A DNA stretch of 62,677 nt from Alistipes sp. (GTDB taxonomy: Bacteria; Bacteroidota; Bacteroidia; Bacteroidales; Rikenellaceae), in the NCBI GenBank assembly GCA_017647025.1, contig JAGCLL010000031.1, positions 1 through 62,677 on the forward strand. The letters run 5' to 3'. This document shows positions 42,955 to 52,679 of the stretch, one piece after another. The translations under genes and the position numbers were made by a program. The notes beneath the pieces were generated by a model. The model searched no databases and was not told the origin of the DNA. It saw nothing but the letters and a program-made list of their open reading frames with translations. Positions within the stretch are counted from its first letter, which is position 1, and each line of letters begins with the position of its first letter.

Positions 42955-44757
42955 CTATTGGGTTATATTTACCAACTGCTCACGGTAAGCGTTGAGAATG
43001 CGAGATTTAGAGATGAAACCACAATAGCGATTCTCCTTATCCACCACCGGCAACATCCAAGTATGGTTCGCCTCGAAGCGTGGCAATACCTCCTGAATAA
43101 TCTCTCGTTCCAGAATTTTATCAGGTGGCTGAATCATATAGTTGGTTATGAAATTCTTGCGCTTTGATGGCTTGAACATATCCTCTCGCAGGTCGTCGAG
43201 TTGTACTATTCCGAGCAGATGTCTTTCGTCATCAACCACAGGGAATATATTTCGATGCGAGGAGGCGATTAGTGTTACAATATCGCCCAAAGTGTTGTTT
43301 GGCTTAATCTGTGTGAAGTCGGTCTCCATCAATTCATCGAGTTTGAGGAATACCAACACCGATTGGTCCTTATCGTGGGTGAGAAGTTCTCCCTTCTGGC
43401 GCAACTGCTTGGTATAGATTGAGTCAGGGTCTAACCATCGACCAACGGCAAAGGCGATGCACGCCACAATCATCAGAGGAAGGAATAATCCATAACCATT
43501 TGACAACTCTGCAATAAGGAAGATTGCGGTAAGCGGTGCTTTCATAACGCCCGCCATAACGCCCGCCATACCTACCAATGTAAATGTGGCGATTGATACC
43601 TCTACGCCAATCATATTGCAAAGTATCGCCAGCGCAGCACCTGTAAATGCTCCGACAAAGAGCGAAGGGGCAAATGTTCCACCCACACCTCCTGCGGCGT
43701 TGGTGGTGGCCATAGCGATAACCTTGAAGAAGATAATCGCCACGATGTAGATAAGTACAACCCAGTCAATCTCTCGGAAGTTGTAGAATAATGAGTTCTC
43801 GAAGATTGTATATTTATCGCCTCGCATCAACGATGTGAAGGCTTCGTAACCCTCGCCATAGAGTGGCGGGAAGATGAAAATCAAGACTCCGAGTGCCAAA
43901 CCGGCTATCGCCCAACGAGTATATTGATTTTCGATTGAACGCACCAACTTACCCACCTTTGCGTTGGCGGTAGTGAAGTAGTACGAAATACCTCCACACA
44001 ATGCACCAAGCAGAATAAATAGTGGAATGTGCTTGATTTGGAATATGTCGTTTTCGGTGAGTGTAACAGATATAATCGGGTCGAAACCTCTGAGCACAAG
44101 GGCTATCGTGGTTGCAGTAACCGAGGATACAAGCAGAGGAATAACCGAAGCCGAGGTGATGTCGAGCATCAAAATCTCCAACACGAATACTACGCCCGTA
44201 ATCGGTGCTTTGAAGATTGCAGCCACAGCAGCACCAGCACCACAGCAGAGCAGAAGCGTGATGTTTTTGTAGTTGAGTTTCGCCAACTTACCTACATTCG
44301 AGCCGAGCGCAGCACCCGTAAGTACGATAGGAGCCTCAGGACCTACCGAACCTCCGAATCCGATAGTTACAGCGCCTCCAACCATTGATGTCCAACAGTT
44401 GTGCCCGGCGATATTCGAGCCTCGGCGTGACATAGCATAGAGTACTCGTGTAACGCCCTCCGAAATGTTATCCCTGACTATGTAGCGCACAAATAGCGTT
44501 GCCAAAACAATACCGATAACGGGGTATATCAGGTAGAGTATATGGAAAGTATCGGCATCGAACCAATTAACCAATCCGCTCTTGATAAGGTGCAGAAACA
44601 ACTCGAATAGGTATGTTGCCAAACCCGCCAATGCACCTACCACAATGGCGAGAATGAGCAACATCTGTCGCTCGGTCAGTCGCTTTGTGATATCCAAGAA
44701 CCAATGGTAGATTTTCTCCCGATTGGCTGGCTTTATGTAACCGGAACGCTCAATCAT
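42955..44757 (-). CDS. ClC-family chloride channel or antiporter with CBS pair
   Basis: This 600-residue inner-membrane protein has about 10-12 hydrophobic helices and ClC signatures: GFGGSVGPEAPIV with the gating glutamate position, GVVFVLEIL and GGVGGTFAPSLFVGAF. A pair of CBS domains (about residues 465-590, with NIFPVVDDERHLLGIVQLDDL and WMLPVVDKENRYCGFISK) forms the cytoplasmic tail, likely a nucleotide-sensing module. Whether it works as a channel or a proton-coupled exchanger is not readable. The 38 bases upstream are a TTTCCG word repeat. Confidence 0.92.
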   Translation of the reverse strand: MIERSGYIKPANREKIYHWFLDITKRLTERQMLLILAIVVGALAGLATYLFELFLHLIKSGLVNWFDADTFHILYLIYPVIGIVLATLFVRYIVRDNISEGVTRVLYAMSRRGSNIAGHNCWTSMVGGAVTIGFGGSVGPEAPIVLTGAALGSNVGKLAKLNYKNITLLLCCGAGAAVAAIFKAPITGVVFVLEILMLDITSASVIPLLVSSVTATTIALVLRGFDPIISVTLTENDIFQIKHIPLFILLGALCGGISYYFTTANAKVGKLVRSIENQYTRWAIAGLALGVLIFIFPPLYGEGYEAFTSLMRGDKYTIFENSLFYNFREIDWVVLIYIVAIIFFKVIAMATTNAAGGVGGTFAPSLFVGAFTGAALAILCNMIGVEVSIATFTLVGMAGVMAGVMKAPLTAIFLIAELSNGYGLFLPLMIVACIAFAVGRWLDPDSIYTKQLRQKGELLTHDKDQSVLVFLKLDELMETDFTQIKPNNTLGDIVTLIASSHRNIFPVVDDERHLLGIVQLDDLREDMFKPSKRKNFITNYMIQPPDKILEREIIQEVLPRFEANHTWMLPVVDKENRYCGFISKSRILNAYREQLVNITQ

Positions 44758-44762
44758 AATTA

Positions 44763-44790
44763 ACGGAAAGCGGAAAACGGAAAGCGGAAA
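44763..44790. repeat. Short word repeat (GGAAAGC/GGAAAAC units)
   Basis: Tandem near-copies of CGGAAAGCGGAAAACGGAAA fill the gap between trpS and the chloride channel gene. This is the complement of the TTTTCCG word seen before 9501. Confidence 0.7.
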
Positions 44791-44795
44791 ACTTT

Positions 44796-45923
44796 TTAAT
44801 TTGCCGATGCTCGGTAACGCTCTGCCTGCTCGGAAATGAGTTCCTTGTCGGCAAAGTAGTTGATTTTCATCGCCTCACGCACATCGTTGAGCGTTGCGGC
44901 GGCTGTAGCACGAGCCTCGGCTGTTCCCTTTTCGAGAATGGCGTAGACCTCCTCAATCTTCTGCTCCCACTCCTTGCGACGGGCACGGAGCGGCTCCCAC
45001 AACTCCTCCAATACGGCAATCAACAACTTCTTGCACTTTACATCGCCCAAACCTCCACGGCAGTAGTGTTCCTTCATCTCGTCAAGGTTTTTGTAATCAG
45101 GCAAATACTTCTCGAAATGCTCGTCACGGCAGAATGCGTCGAGGTATGTAAATACGCAGTTGCCCTCCACCTTTCCTGGATCCTCGATGCGGAGATGGTC
45201 AGGGTCGGTGTACATCGACATAACTTTCTGCTTAACCTCCTTCGGAGTGTCCGAGAGGTAGATGCAGTTGCCGAGCGATTTGGACATCTTCGCCTTGCCG
45301 TCAGTTCCTGGCAGACGCATACAAGCCGAGTTCGTAGGGAGCAAAATCGAAGGCTCAACCAAAGTCTCGCCGTATGTAGAGTTGAACTTATGCACAATCT
45401 CGCGTGCCTGCTCAATCATAGGCTCCTGGTCAGCACCCGCAGGAACGGTTGTAGCCTTGAATGCGGTGATGTCCGATGCCTGCGAAATAGGGTAGGTGAA
45501 GAAACCCACAGGGATACCCTGCTTCTGGGTGGTGTCGCCTTCGGCGGTATTCTCCGAGAAGCCACGCAACTGAATCTCGGTCTTTACGGTTGGGTTGCGC
45601 TGCAAACGCTGCACGGTTACGAGATTCATATAGTAGAATGCCAACTCGCACAACTCCGCCACCTGCGACTGAATGAAGATTGTCGATTTTTCGGGGTCAA
45701 GACCGCACGAAAGGTAGTCGAGAGCCACCTCTATAATGTTCTGGCGCACCTTTTCGGGATTGTCGAAGTTGTCGGTCAAAGCCTGCGCATCGGCAATCAT
45801 AATAAAGATTCGCTCGAACTCGCCAGAGTTCTGCAACTCCACACGGCGACGCAACGAGCCGACAAAGTGTCCCAAGTGTAAGCGACCAGTTGGTCTATCT
45901 CCTGTAAGTATAATTTTTCCCAT
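44796..45923 (-). CDS. trpS: Tryptophanyl-tRNA synthetase
   Basis: TrpS charges tRNA-Trp. The class I signatures HLGH (in [13 protein letters not shown], residues about 17-20) and KMSKS (in [12 protein letters not shown], about residues 216-220) are present, along with [17 protein letters not shown] and [12 protein letters not shown]. The length of 375 residues is somewhat above the E. coli type because of a C-terminal helical extension. It is transcribed leftward from a -7 box 28 bases upstream, towards the chloride channel gene. Confidence 0.97.
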   Translation of the reverse strand: MGKIILTGDRPTGRLHLGHFVGSLRRRVELQNSGEFERIFIMIADAQALTDNFDNPEKVRQNIIEVALDYLSCGLDPEKSTIFIQSQVAELCELAFYYMNLVTVQRLQRNPTVKTEIQLRGFSENTAEGDTTQKQGIPVGFFTYPISQASDITAFKATTVPAGADQEPMIEQAREIVHKFNSTYGETLVEPSILLPTNSACMRLPGTDGKAKMSKSLGNCIYLSDTPKEVKQKVMSMYTDPDHLRIEDPGKVEGNCVFTYLDAFCRDEHFEKYLPDYKNLDEMKEHYCRGGLGDVKCKKLLIAVLEELWEPLRARRKEWEQKIEEVYAILEKGTAEARATAAATLNDVREAMKINYFADKELISEQAERYRASAN

Positions 45924-45951
45924 ACCTATATCAAAAAAGTGTTTAATCGCA

Positions 45952-45959
45952 CAAAGATA
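45952..45959 (-). promoter_or_regulatory. Bacteroidetes -7 box (TATCTTTG) of trpS
   Basis: On the minus strand this reads TATCTTTG, 28 bases before the ATG at 45923. No well-spaced TTG is visible. The neighbouring 45965-46012 stretch is a TTTCCG/GGAAAA word repeat. Confidence 0.55.
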
Positions 45960-46012
45960 GTAAATAAACGGATAACTGAAAGCGTAAAATGGAAAACTTT
46001 TAGTTTTCCGCT

Positions 46013-46897
46013 CTACTTGAACTCCGAAATAGTTTGACGCAACGCCTCTACGATAGATTTCTTGACATACGAGCGACGAGTTACGAGGGCGATTTTGCGA
46101 GAAGATGCACCCTTGAAAAGCGTTTTGACTTGGCGCTTACGCTCCTCTGGAACGAAGTCGAGAGCCATCTTTGGGATGATGGTCATAAGCGAGGTATTAT
46201 CCACAATTCGCATTAATGTGTCGAGCGAGCCCGACTCGAAAGAGTAGCGTGAAGGGAGGGTGTTTCGTGCCTGACAGAGTTCGATGACTTGATCACGCAT
46301 ACAGTTGCCCGATGAAAGCAAAACAAGGTCCTGAATTTTTATATCCTCCAAGCGTATATTTGACTTGTTATACAGTGAGTTACGAGGCGATACATAAGCG
46401 TAGAATTTATCGTCGAAGAGTTCGTATTCGTTGAAACTGTCGCCACAAGTTCCACCTGCCAAAAGTCCCACATCAATCTGGTCACGATTGAGTGCTTCGA
46501 TGATGTCGGCAGTCTTCATCTCTCGCACCTCGATATCGACCTTTGGGTATCGGTGTACAAATTCCGGAACAAACTTATGTAAGAGGTATGGAGCAATAGT
46601 TGGAATTACTCCCAAACGAATAGTGCCAGAAATCTCCCCTTTTAGTTGTTGAACAACCTCTTTGATGGTGTGAAATTCACGCAGTGTATTGCGAACTTGC
46701 TCCAAAACCACCTCACCAGCCTCGGTTGGCACAACGGGCTTTTTCGAGCGGTCGAGCAACATTACTCCCAACTCCTCCTCCAATGCCTTAATCTGCATTG
46801 ATAGAGATGGTTGCGTTACGAAGCAATGCTCCGATGCAATAGAAAAACTGCCGAAATTAGCAACTGCTAAAAGGTACTCTAATTGGATGATTGTCAT
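46013..46897 (-). CDS. oxyR: OxyR, peroxide-sensing LysR regulator
   Basis: This 294-residue LysR-type regulator senses hydrogen peroxide through a disulfide. The N-terminal winged helix reads [20 protein letters not shown], and the sensor pair is present in [14 protein letters not shown]: counted from the ATG at 46897 the cysteines fall at residues 199 and 208, the same numbers as in E. coli OxyR. The open frame extends 18 codons upstream, but those overlap the promoter, so [10 protein letters not shown] is the start. It is divergent from rsfS. None of its classical targets (katA, ahpCF, dps) is in the window. Confidence 0.93.
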   Translation of the reverse strand: MTIIQLEYLLAVANFGSFSIASEHCFVTQPSLSMQIKALEEELGVMLLDRSKKPVVPTEAGEVVLEQVRNTLREFHTIKEVVQQLKGEISGTIRLGVIPTIAPYLLHKFVPEFVHRYPKVDIEVREMKTADIIEALNRDQIDVGLLAGGTCGDSFNEYELFDDKFYAYVSPRNSLYNKSNIRLEDIKIQDLVLLSSGNCMRDQVIELCQARNTLPSRYSFESGSLDTLMRIVDNTSLMTIIPKMALDFVPEERKRQVKTLFKGASSRKIALVTRRSYVKKSIVEALRQTISEFK

Positions 46898-46920
46898 AGG
46901 GTTTTGCTTATTAGTTATTG

Positions 46921-46952
46921 CAAAGATATAAAAATAGTTTATAAAAAACAAA
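46921..46952 (-). promoter_or_regulatory. Promoter of oxyR (TTTG-N20-TATCTTTG)
   Basis: On the minus strand TTTG (complement of 46949-46952) and TATCTTTG (complement of 46921-46928) are 20 bases apart, a full consensus match. The ATG lies 24 bases further on. Confidence 0.78.
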
Positions 46953-46994
46953 ACTTTTTCACCCTTTATTTGATCTTGAATTTTACCTCAAGTA

Positions 46995-47026
46995 TTTGCA
47001 TCATAACTATTTTTTTGCTATATTTG
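46995..47026 (+). promoter_or_regulatory. Promoter of rsfS-ftsH (TTTG-N20-TATATTTG)
   Basis: TTTG at 46995-46998 and TATATTTG at 47019-47026 are 20 bases apart. The rsfS ATG is 35 bases beyond the -7 box. This is probably the main promoter of the long rightward cluster. Confidence 0.78.
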
Positions 47027-47060
47027 CTCGATTAATATGTATAATGCTTAAAAAGAAGAT

Positions 47061-47411
47061 ATGGAAAGATTGATTAACACTATCGTTGAGGGTATTCAGG
47101 ATAAGAAAGGTAAGGATATTGTATCTCTCGATTTGACAGGCTTTGACGGTGCGATTTGCTCGCATTTTGTAGTATGTAATGCAGACTCTACGACACAGGT
47201 GGCTGCGATTGCTGACGGAATCGAGGAGAAGGTCTACGAAACATTGAAGGAGTCGCCTTGGCGTGTTGAGGGAAAGCAGACTGGTTTGTGGGTTGCACTC
47301 GACTATGTTGATGTTATCGTGCATATCTTCCAAAGCGATTTACGCGACTACTACCGCTTGGAGGAGTTGTGGGCAGATGCTCCGATGATTAAGTACGAAA
47401 GCGAAGAGTAA
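47061..47411 (+). CDS. rsfS: Ribosome silencing factor RsfS
   Basis: RsfS binds ribosomal protein uL14 and blocks subunit joining during starvation. The 116-residue protein shows the family pattern: DIVSLDLTGFDGAICSHFVVCNADST, then WRVEGKQTGLWVALDYVDVIVHIF and the C-terminal RDYYRLEELWADA. The length is typical. It heads the cluster rsfS-ftsH-cdsA, an order often seen in Bacteroidetes. Confidence 0.95.
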   Translation: MERLINTIVEGIQDKKGKDIVSLDLTGFDGAICSHFVVCNADSTTQVAAIADGIEEKVYETLKESPWRVEGKQTGLWVALDYVDVIVHIFQSDLRDYYRLEELWADAPMIKYESEE

Positions 47412-47487
47412 ACGCTCCTTTCTGGATATACTTTTCCATCTCGAAAATCGTTAGTAGGGGTGGAATAATGTGTAATTTTTAACTTTT

Positions 47488-49386
47488 ATGGCAAAAAACA
47501 AGAGAAATATCAATATGCCACGCCCGAACATTATGTGGCTGTGGAGTGCGATAACGCTCGTTATTATCGGCTATTGGATTTTTAATACCGAGGAGTCTGC
47601 ACCGGTAAAGTCCGATTGGGCTACGGTGGAGCAGATGGTTGTCGAGGGCGATGTCGAGCGTATCGAGGTAGTTAATCACGAGGAGGCTCGTGTATCTCTC
47701 AAAGAGGGTGAAGTTGAAGCGCTACGCAATAGCGATTTGCGCTACAAGAATATCCCAAAGAGTGGATACCAACTATTCTTTAATATCGGCTCGGTAGACT
47801 CATTCAAAACCGACTTGGAGAGTGCAGAGGCACAGAGTGGCAAGAGTGTGGTTTTGACTTTCGAGAACGAAAAACCTTGGTACGACTCGTGGCTTATGGG
47901 CTTGTTGCCTTGGGTTGTGATGATTGGCATTTGGTTCCTCATTATGCGTGGAATGTCACGAGGTGGCGGCGGCGCAGGAGGTGGCATTATGAATGTCGGC
48001 AAGGCTCGTGCACAGGAGTTTGACCAGAGCGACCCGAATAGACGAGTAACATTCAAGGATGTTGCTGGTTTGGAGGAGGCGAAGGTTGAGATTATGGAGA
48101 TTGTCGACTTCTTGAAAAATGCCCCTAAATATCGTGAACTCGGAGCAAAAATTCCGAAGGGCGCACTCTTGGTAGGCCCTCCGGGAACGGGTAAAACCCT
48201 CTTGGCAAAGGCTGTTGCGGGCGAGGCAAATGTCCCATTCCTCTCGATTTCGGGCTCGGACTTCGTGGAGATGTTCGTTGGAGTTGGAGCGTCGAGAGTG
48301 CGTGATTTGTTCGACCAAGCAAAGAAGAAGGCTCCGTGCATTGTCTTTATCGATGAGATAGATGCGATAGGTCGTGCAAGAGGAAAGAATGCAGGTTTTT
48401 CGGGCAACGATGAACGAGAGAATACTCTTAATCAGTTGCTTACCGAGATGGACGGTTTCCAGACCAATGCGGGTGTGATTATCTTGGCGGCGACAAACCG
48501 AGCAGATATTTTGGATAAGGCGTTGATGCGTGCAGGTCGTTTCGACCGTCAGATTGAGGTAGGATTGCCTGAACTGAACGAGCGCAAAGAGATTTTCGAG
48601 GTCCACCTTCGCAAGTTGAAGTTGGATAAGGATTTGGATAGAGAGTTCTTGGCAAAGCAGACTCCGGGATTTTCGGGTGCAGATATTGCGAATGTCTGCA
48701 ACGAGGCAGCACTGATTGCTGCACGCCACAATAAGGATTGCGTGGGCAAGGAGGATTTCTTGGCTGCGGTAGATCGAATTATCGGTGGTTTGGAGCGCAA
48801 GAATAAGGTTATATCTCCAATGGAGAAGAAGACCATCGCTTATCACGAGGCGGGACACGCTACGGTATCGTGGTTGCTCGAACACGCCAATCCACTCGTA
48901 AAAGTTACTATTATTCCACGAGGCAAGGCACTTGGTGCTGCGTGGTACTTACCAGAGGAGCGTCAGATAACTACCCGTGAGCAGATGTTGCAAGAGGCAG
49001 CGTCGTTGTTGGCAGGTCGTATTTCCGAGGAGAAGTTCTTTGGACACCTCTCAACGGGAGCATTGAACGACTTGGAGCGTGTAACAAAGATGTGCTACGC
49101 AATGGTGGCATACTACGGTATGAGCGAGGAGGTGGGCTCGATGAGTTACTACGACTCGACAGGTCAGAGCGATATGGCGTTCACTAAACCTTACTCTGAG
49201 CGCACTGCACAGCAGATTGACGATGAGGTGCGTGCCTTGATTGCAAAGGCTCGTAAGATGGCAGAGGATATTATCGACGAACATCGTGACGGCTTGGTGC
49301 AGTTGGCAGAGTTGCTCTTGGAGCGTGAGGTTGTGTTTACCGAAGATGTGGAGAACATCTTCGGTAAACGAGAAAAATCTGCCTAA
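47488..49386 (+). CDS. ftsH: FtsH, membrane-bound AAA+ zinc protease
   Basis: FtsH degrades membrane and regulatory proteins using ATP. The 632-residue protein has two membrane helices (about residues 10-30 and 130-150) around a periplasmic domain, Walker A GPPGTGKT at about residues 230-237, Walker [11 protein letters not shown], the SRH segment RAGRFDRQI and the zinc motif HEAGH at about residues 453-457. Between the second helix and the AAA domain is a glycine-rich [13 protein letters not shown] stretch ([11 protein letters not shown]). Its stop codon touches a diverged family 1 hairpin element. Confidence 0.98.
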   Translation: MAKNKRNINMPRPNIMWLWSAITLVIIGYWIFNTEESAPVKSDWATVEQMVVEGDVERIEVVNHEEARVSLKEGEVEALRNSDLRYKNIPKSGYQLFFNIGSVDSFKTDLESAEAQSGKSVVLTFENEKPWYDSWLMGLLPWVVMIGIWFLIMRGMSRGGGGAGGGIMNVGKARAQEFDQSDPNRRVTFKDVAGLEEAKVEIMEIVDFLKNAPKYRELGAKIPKGALLVGPPGTGKTLLAKAVAGEANVPFLSISGSDFVEMFVGVGASRVRDLFDQAKKKAPCIVFIDEIDAIGRARGKNAGFSGNDERENTLNQLLTEMDGFQTNAGVIILAATNRADILDKALMRAGRFDRQIEVGLPELNERKEIFEVHLRKLKLDKDLDREFLAKQTPGFSGADIANVCNEAALIAARHNKDCVGKEDFLAAVDRIIGGLERKNKVISPMEKKTIAYHEAGHATVSWLLEHANPLVKVTIIPRGKALGAAWYLPEERQITTREQMLQEAASLLAGRISEEKFFGHLSTGALNDLERVTKMCYAMVAYYGMSEEVGSMSYYDSTGQSDMAFTKPYSERTAQQIDDEVRALIAKARKMAEDIIDEHRDGLVQLAELLLEREVVFTEDVENIFGKREKSA

Positions 49387-49485
49387 CAAGGCTCTTTCGG
49401 CATCTGCCATGTCCGTAAAATGCTCATTTACGCCAAGTAAACTCCGCTTTTACGAACTGCGAGCAGCGTCAAAATAGCTCTTGTT
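49385..49485 (+). repeat. Dispersed long-hairpin element, family 1, diverged copy D
   Basis: This copy of about 101 bases between ftsH and cdsA has the same plan with new arms: AACAAG pairs CTTGTT, CGTAAAA pairs TTTTACG, and the tip is TTTAC-GCCAA-GTAAA. The shared positions GGCTCTTT, TGCTCA, CTCCGC and AAAATAGCTC are kept. It lacks the AAATCGT ends of the other copies. Confidence 0.75.
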
Positions 49486-49529
49486 ATACAAATTTTCAGA
49501 ATGAAGATGTTTATTATAAAAACCTAAAA

Positions 49530-50393
49530 ATGGATAATAAGAAACTTAAAGATTTATTGGTGCGAACAATCAGCGGTGCTGTGTTGCTATTGGTTGTTGT
49601 GGGAGCGCTTATGTGGTCAAAGTGGAGTGCAGGTGCATTGTTTGCAGTAATTATGCTCGGTGGAGTATTAGAGTTCTATCGTTTGTGCCGCCGAAAGGGT
49701 GTTGAGCCTATGTATAGCGTAGGTATTGCAACCTCACTCGCAATTTTTGTCTTGGCATTTGCCGTATTTCAGCAGTGGGGTACTCCTGCAACCGAGACAA
49801 CGGCTCGTATTGTGCTGGGAGCCTTGCTCTACACGATGTTGATTGTGCCTACAACTTTCGTTTGTGAGTTGTGGCGTAAGAGTGCAACTCCAATTGCAAA
49901 TATCGCAACAACATTTATGGGTGTGATATATGTCGCTCTGCCGATGACTATGGTGATGTTTATTCCGCAGTTGCTTGTCGGCAAGTGGTCAGCGTGGGCA
50001 ATGATGGCGTTTATCTCGATAATTTGGATAAACGATATTTTCGCCTACTTGGTGGGTGTGTCGTGTGGCAAGCACCGCTTGTGCGAGCGTATATCGCCTA
50101 AAAAGTCGTGGGAGGGATTCTTCGGCGGCTTGGTAGGTGCGGTAGGCTTTGCTGTGTTGTTCGGATACCTATTCGAGGGCAATCTGCTTTTGTGGGGAGG
50201 TTTGGGACTTGTAACTGCACTTGCTGGCGTAGCAGGCGACTTGGTGGAGTCGTTGATTAAGCGTGAGGTAGATGTGAAGGATTCGGGCAAGATGATGCCT
50301 GGTCACGGCGGTTTCCTTGACCGCTTCGATGCTCTCTTCTTGGCCGTGCCATTTGCAATGATATATCTTATTTTGATGGGAATGTTTGTCTAA
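49530..50393 (+). CDS. cdsA: Phosphatidate cytidylyltransferase
   Basis: CdsA makes CDP-diacylglycerol for phospholipid synthesis at the inner membrane. The 287-residue protein has about seven membrane helices and the family signature near its end: SLIKREVDVKDSGKMMPGHG followed by GFLDRFDALFLAVP. It is followed by psd 19 bases downstream, so two consecutive steps of phosphatidylethanolamine synthesis are linked. The pssA step between them is not in the window. Confidence 0.97.
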   Translation: MDNKKLKDLLVRTISGAVLLLVVVGALMWSKWSAGALFAVIMLGGVLEFYRLCRRKGVEPMYSVGIATSLAIFVLAFAVFQQWGTPATETTARIVLGALLYTMLIVPTTFVCELWRKSATPIANIATTFMGVIYVALPMTMVMFIPQLLVGKWSAWAMMAFISIIWINDIFAYLVGVSCGKHRLCERISPKKSWEGFFGGLVGAVGFAVLFGYLFEGNLLLWGGLGLVTALAGVAGDLVESLIKREVDVKDSGKMMPGHGGFLDRFDALFLAVPFAMIYLILMGMFV

Positions 50394-50412
50394 CCTAAAA
50401 CTATATAAAACG

Positions 50413-51138
50413 ATGAAAATTAGCAAAGAGGGTTCAAAGATTATCACTGTTTCGGGCGTAGTATTGCTCGCATTGTGGTTGCTTATCTTCTATATGTTGA
50501 AGGCTAACGACTTGACTTGGCTTATTGTGCTGTTGTCTACATTGTTGCTCGTATTTTGGTTCTTTATTATCTCGTTCTTCCGTGATCCTCGCCGTGTGCG
50601 TATTCACGATGAAGACCTTGTCTTCTCGCCTTGCGATGGTCGAGTTGTTGTTACTGAGATTGTGAAGGACGATGAGTACTTCGATGGTGAGGAGAAGATG
50701 CAGGTGTCAATTTTTATGTCGGTTACCAATGTGCATATCAACTGGTTCCCTGTGGGCGGTATCGTAAAGTACTTCAAGTACCATCCAGGTAAGTTCCTTG
50801 TGGCTTGGCATCCGAAGTCTTCGACCGATAATGAGCGCACAACTACCGTTGTTGAGACAAAGAGTGGCGTGGAGGTGTTGTTCCGCCAGATTGCAGGTGC
50901 TGTGGCTCGTCGCATTGTGTCGTATGTGAAGGTCGATGAGGCTGCGGAGCAAAATATACCATTTGGTTTTATCAAGTTTGGCTCACGCATTGATATATTG
51001 TTGCCAAAAGATGCAAAACTCTTGGTTGAGATTGGCGATAAAGTTGTAGGTACTCAAACTCCTATTGCTCGTATTGGTGGCGAGGTGGAGGAGTCGCTCG
51101 AAACTCCTGAGGAGGAGACTCTCGAAACGGAGAATTAA
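50413..51138 (+). CDS. psd: Phosphatidylserine decarboxylase proenzyme
   Basis: Psd decarboxylates phosphatidylserine to phosphatidylethanolamine after self-cleavage to form a pyruvoyl group. The 241-residue protein has two hydrophobic N-terminal segments, the motif FSPCDGRVV, the histidine-containing VTNVHINWFPVGG and the cleavage region FGFIKFGSRID, where the Gly-Ser bond is the expected processing site. This is the short type common in Bacteroidetes. The frame is open from 50386, overlapping cdsA; the ATG at 50413 (MKISKEG) is preferred. The C-terminus is acidic. Confidence 0.94.
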   Translation: MKISKEGSKIITVSGVVLLALWLLIFYMLKANDLTWLIVLLSTLLLVFWFFIISFFRDPRRVRIHDEDLVFSPCDGRVVVTEIVKDDEYFDGEEKMQVSIFMSVTNVHINWFPVGGIVKYFKYHPGKFLVAWHPKSSTDNERTTTVVETKSGVEVLFRQIAGAVARRIVSYVKVDEAAEQNIPFGFIKFGSRIDILLPKDAKLLVEIGDKVVGTQTPIARIGGEVEESLETPEEETLETEN

Positions 51139-51165
51139 AAAAACTGAAAAGGGATAACTTTTTGT

Positions 51166-52290
51166 ATGGAAAATAGCGTAAACAATAATCTGACTGTGCA
51201 AACCATTCTGCGCTGGGTGGTAGGTTTAGTGGTTATGGCAGCCGTAGGTGCGGTGTTGTGGTACTTCCGTCAAACGGTTGTCTATATCCTTGTATCTGCG
51301 TTGTTGGCTATCATAGGTCGACCATTTGTGAGTCTGCTCTGCAAAATCAGGGTTAAGCAGTTTTCGCTTCCTCGTTGGTTGGCGGCTGCTGTAACTTTGG
51401 TCTTGTTGTGGGTGGCTATCGGAGGTCTGTTGTCGCTGATTGTGCCACTTGTTGCCGGTAAGATATACGAACTATCGTCGCTCGACTTGCGCTCGGCATT
51501 AGAGGGCGTCGAGGAGCCTTTGTCGAGGTTGCAAACCTATATCTCGACAATTTTTGTATTGCCTGAAACCCACTTCTCACTCTCCGAGGTTATTGTATCC
51601 ACCCTTCGACAGTTCCTGAATTACGACACGGTTAATGCGGTAGTGTCGTCAATTATCAATACGGGAATGTCGGCAGTGATAGTGGTCTTCTCGGTGTCGT
51701 TTATTACATTTTTCTTCTTGAAGGAGGATGGCCTATTCTCGAATATGGTGTCGGCAATCTTCCCTGATAAGTACTCCGAGAATGTGCATCGTGCCATCGA
51801 TAAGGTGTCGTTATTGCTCTCTCGCTACTTCACTGGTCTATTGACCGAGAGCCTTATTATCGCCTTGATTATAGCGGTGGTATTGTTACTCTTTGGTATG
51901 CAGTGGGAGAATGCTTGCTTTATTGCAGTGATTATGGGTATGCTCAATGTAATCCCGTATGCTGGACCTGCGGTAGGAGTATTGGTCTCTATATTTATAG
52001 GTGTTGTGTCGCCTATCGAGGGATGCACCATTGCATACACATTGGCAGTAATCCTCTCTACTATTTGCGTGGTAAAGGGCATTGATGACTTTGTGTTGCA
52101 ACCAACAATCTACTCTTCGAAGGTGTCGGCTCACCCATTGGAGATATTTATTGTGATCCTTATGGCTGGCTCGGTGGGTGGAATTGTTGGCCTGCTCGTT
52201 GCCGTACCGTCATATACTGTTTTGCGTGTCTTTGCCAAGGAGTTCTTCTCGGAGGTGTCGTTGGTGCGCAAACTGACAAAGGAGATTTAA
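51166..52290 (+). CDS. AI-2E family (PerM/YdiK-like) membrane transporter
   Basis: This 374-residue inner-membrane protein has about eight hydrophobic helices and the family layout: helices at both ends, a soluble amphipathic middle (about residues 90-145), SFITFFFLKEDG, and the conserved NVIPYAGPAVG motif near residue 260. The family includes the AI-2 exporter TqsA, but most members have unproven substrates. It lies 27 bases after psd and 3 bases before the riboflavin kinase gene. Confidence 0.88.
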   Translation: MENSVNNNLTVQTILRWVVGLVVMAAVGAVLWYFRQTVVYILVSALLAIIGRPFVSLLCKIRVKQFSLPRWLAAAVTLVLLWVAIGGLLSLIVPLVAGKIYELSSLDLRSALEGVEEPLSRLQTYISTIFVLPETHFSLSEVIVSTLRQFLNYDTVNAVVSSIINTGMSAVIVVFSVSFITFFFLKEDGLFSNMVSAIFPDKYSENVHRAIDKVSLLLSRYFTGLLTESLIIALIIAVVLLLFGMQWENACFIAVIMGMLNVIPYAGPAVGVLVSIFIGVVSPIEGCTIAYTLAVILSTICVVKGIDDFVLQPTIYSSKVSAHPLEIFIVILMAGSVGGIVGLLVAVPSYTVLRVFAKEFFSEVSLVRKLTKEI

Positions 52291-52293
52291 GCA

Positions 52294-52662
52294 ATGGTCA
52301 TTGTCGAGGGAGTTGTTATAGGTGGAAATCAGTTGGGGCGCAAGTTGGGCTTCCCAACTGCAAATATCGCTATTAGCAATGACTTGGCGGTGGAGAATGG
52401 AGTCTATTGTTCGAAAGTATTTGTTGAGGACAAGGAGTATGTCGCTATGACAAATGTGGGTGTGCGCCCATCGGTTGATGGCTCAAAACGCCTGCTCGAA
52501 ACACACCTTTTTGGCTTCGAAGGATTGCTCTATGGCTTGACACTGCGGGTTGAGTTGTACGATAAAATCCGAGATGAAAAGAAGTTTTCGTCGGTTGATG
52601 AACTGCGAGAGCAGATTGCAAAAGATTCAAATCAAATAAAAAGGCTAATGGCCAATGGCTAA
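52294..52662 (+). CDS. Stand-alone riboflavin kinase
   Basis: This 122-residue protein is the C-terminal kinase half of bacterial RibF alone and should convert riboflavin to FMN. The motif GRKLGFPTANI (residues about 14-24) is the flavin/ATP site, followed by GVYCSKV, MTNVGVRPSVDG with the family's conserved turn and ETHLFGFEG. The N-terminal FAD synthetase domain is absent, and the upstream gene is an unrelated transporter. Its last residues (KRLMANG) are encoded by a GGCTAAT word repeat that runs past the stop codon. Confidence 0.85.
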   Translation: MVIVEGVVIGGNQLGRKLGFPTANIAISNDLAVENGVYCSKVFVEDKEYVAMTNVGVRPSVDGSKRLLETHLFGFEGLLYGLTLRVELYDKIRDEKKFSSVDELREQIAKDSNQIKRLMANG

Positions 52663-52678
52663 TAGTTAACGGCTCAAA
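52645..52678. repeat. Short word repeat (GGCTAATGGCC units) at the riboflavin kinase end
   Basis: AAGGCTAATGGCCAATGGCT and the following AATAGTTAACGGCTCAAA form near-tandem GGCTAAT words. The repeat spans the stop codon and the gap to the nucleosidase gene. A similar word, GCCAAAGGCTAATAGC, follows tolC at 61998-62013. Confidence 0.65.
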
Positions 52679-52679
52679 T

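Noticed and set aside
9300..49485. Integron attC sites as the explanation for the family 1 hairpins
   Set aside because: attC sites also vary in sequence while keeping a folded structure, and copy D even begins GCCTAAC. But the GTTRRRY box is not found at the other end of D, copies A-C lack both boxes, and no integrase or cassette-like gene arrangement is present.
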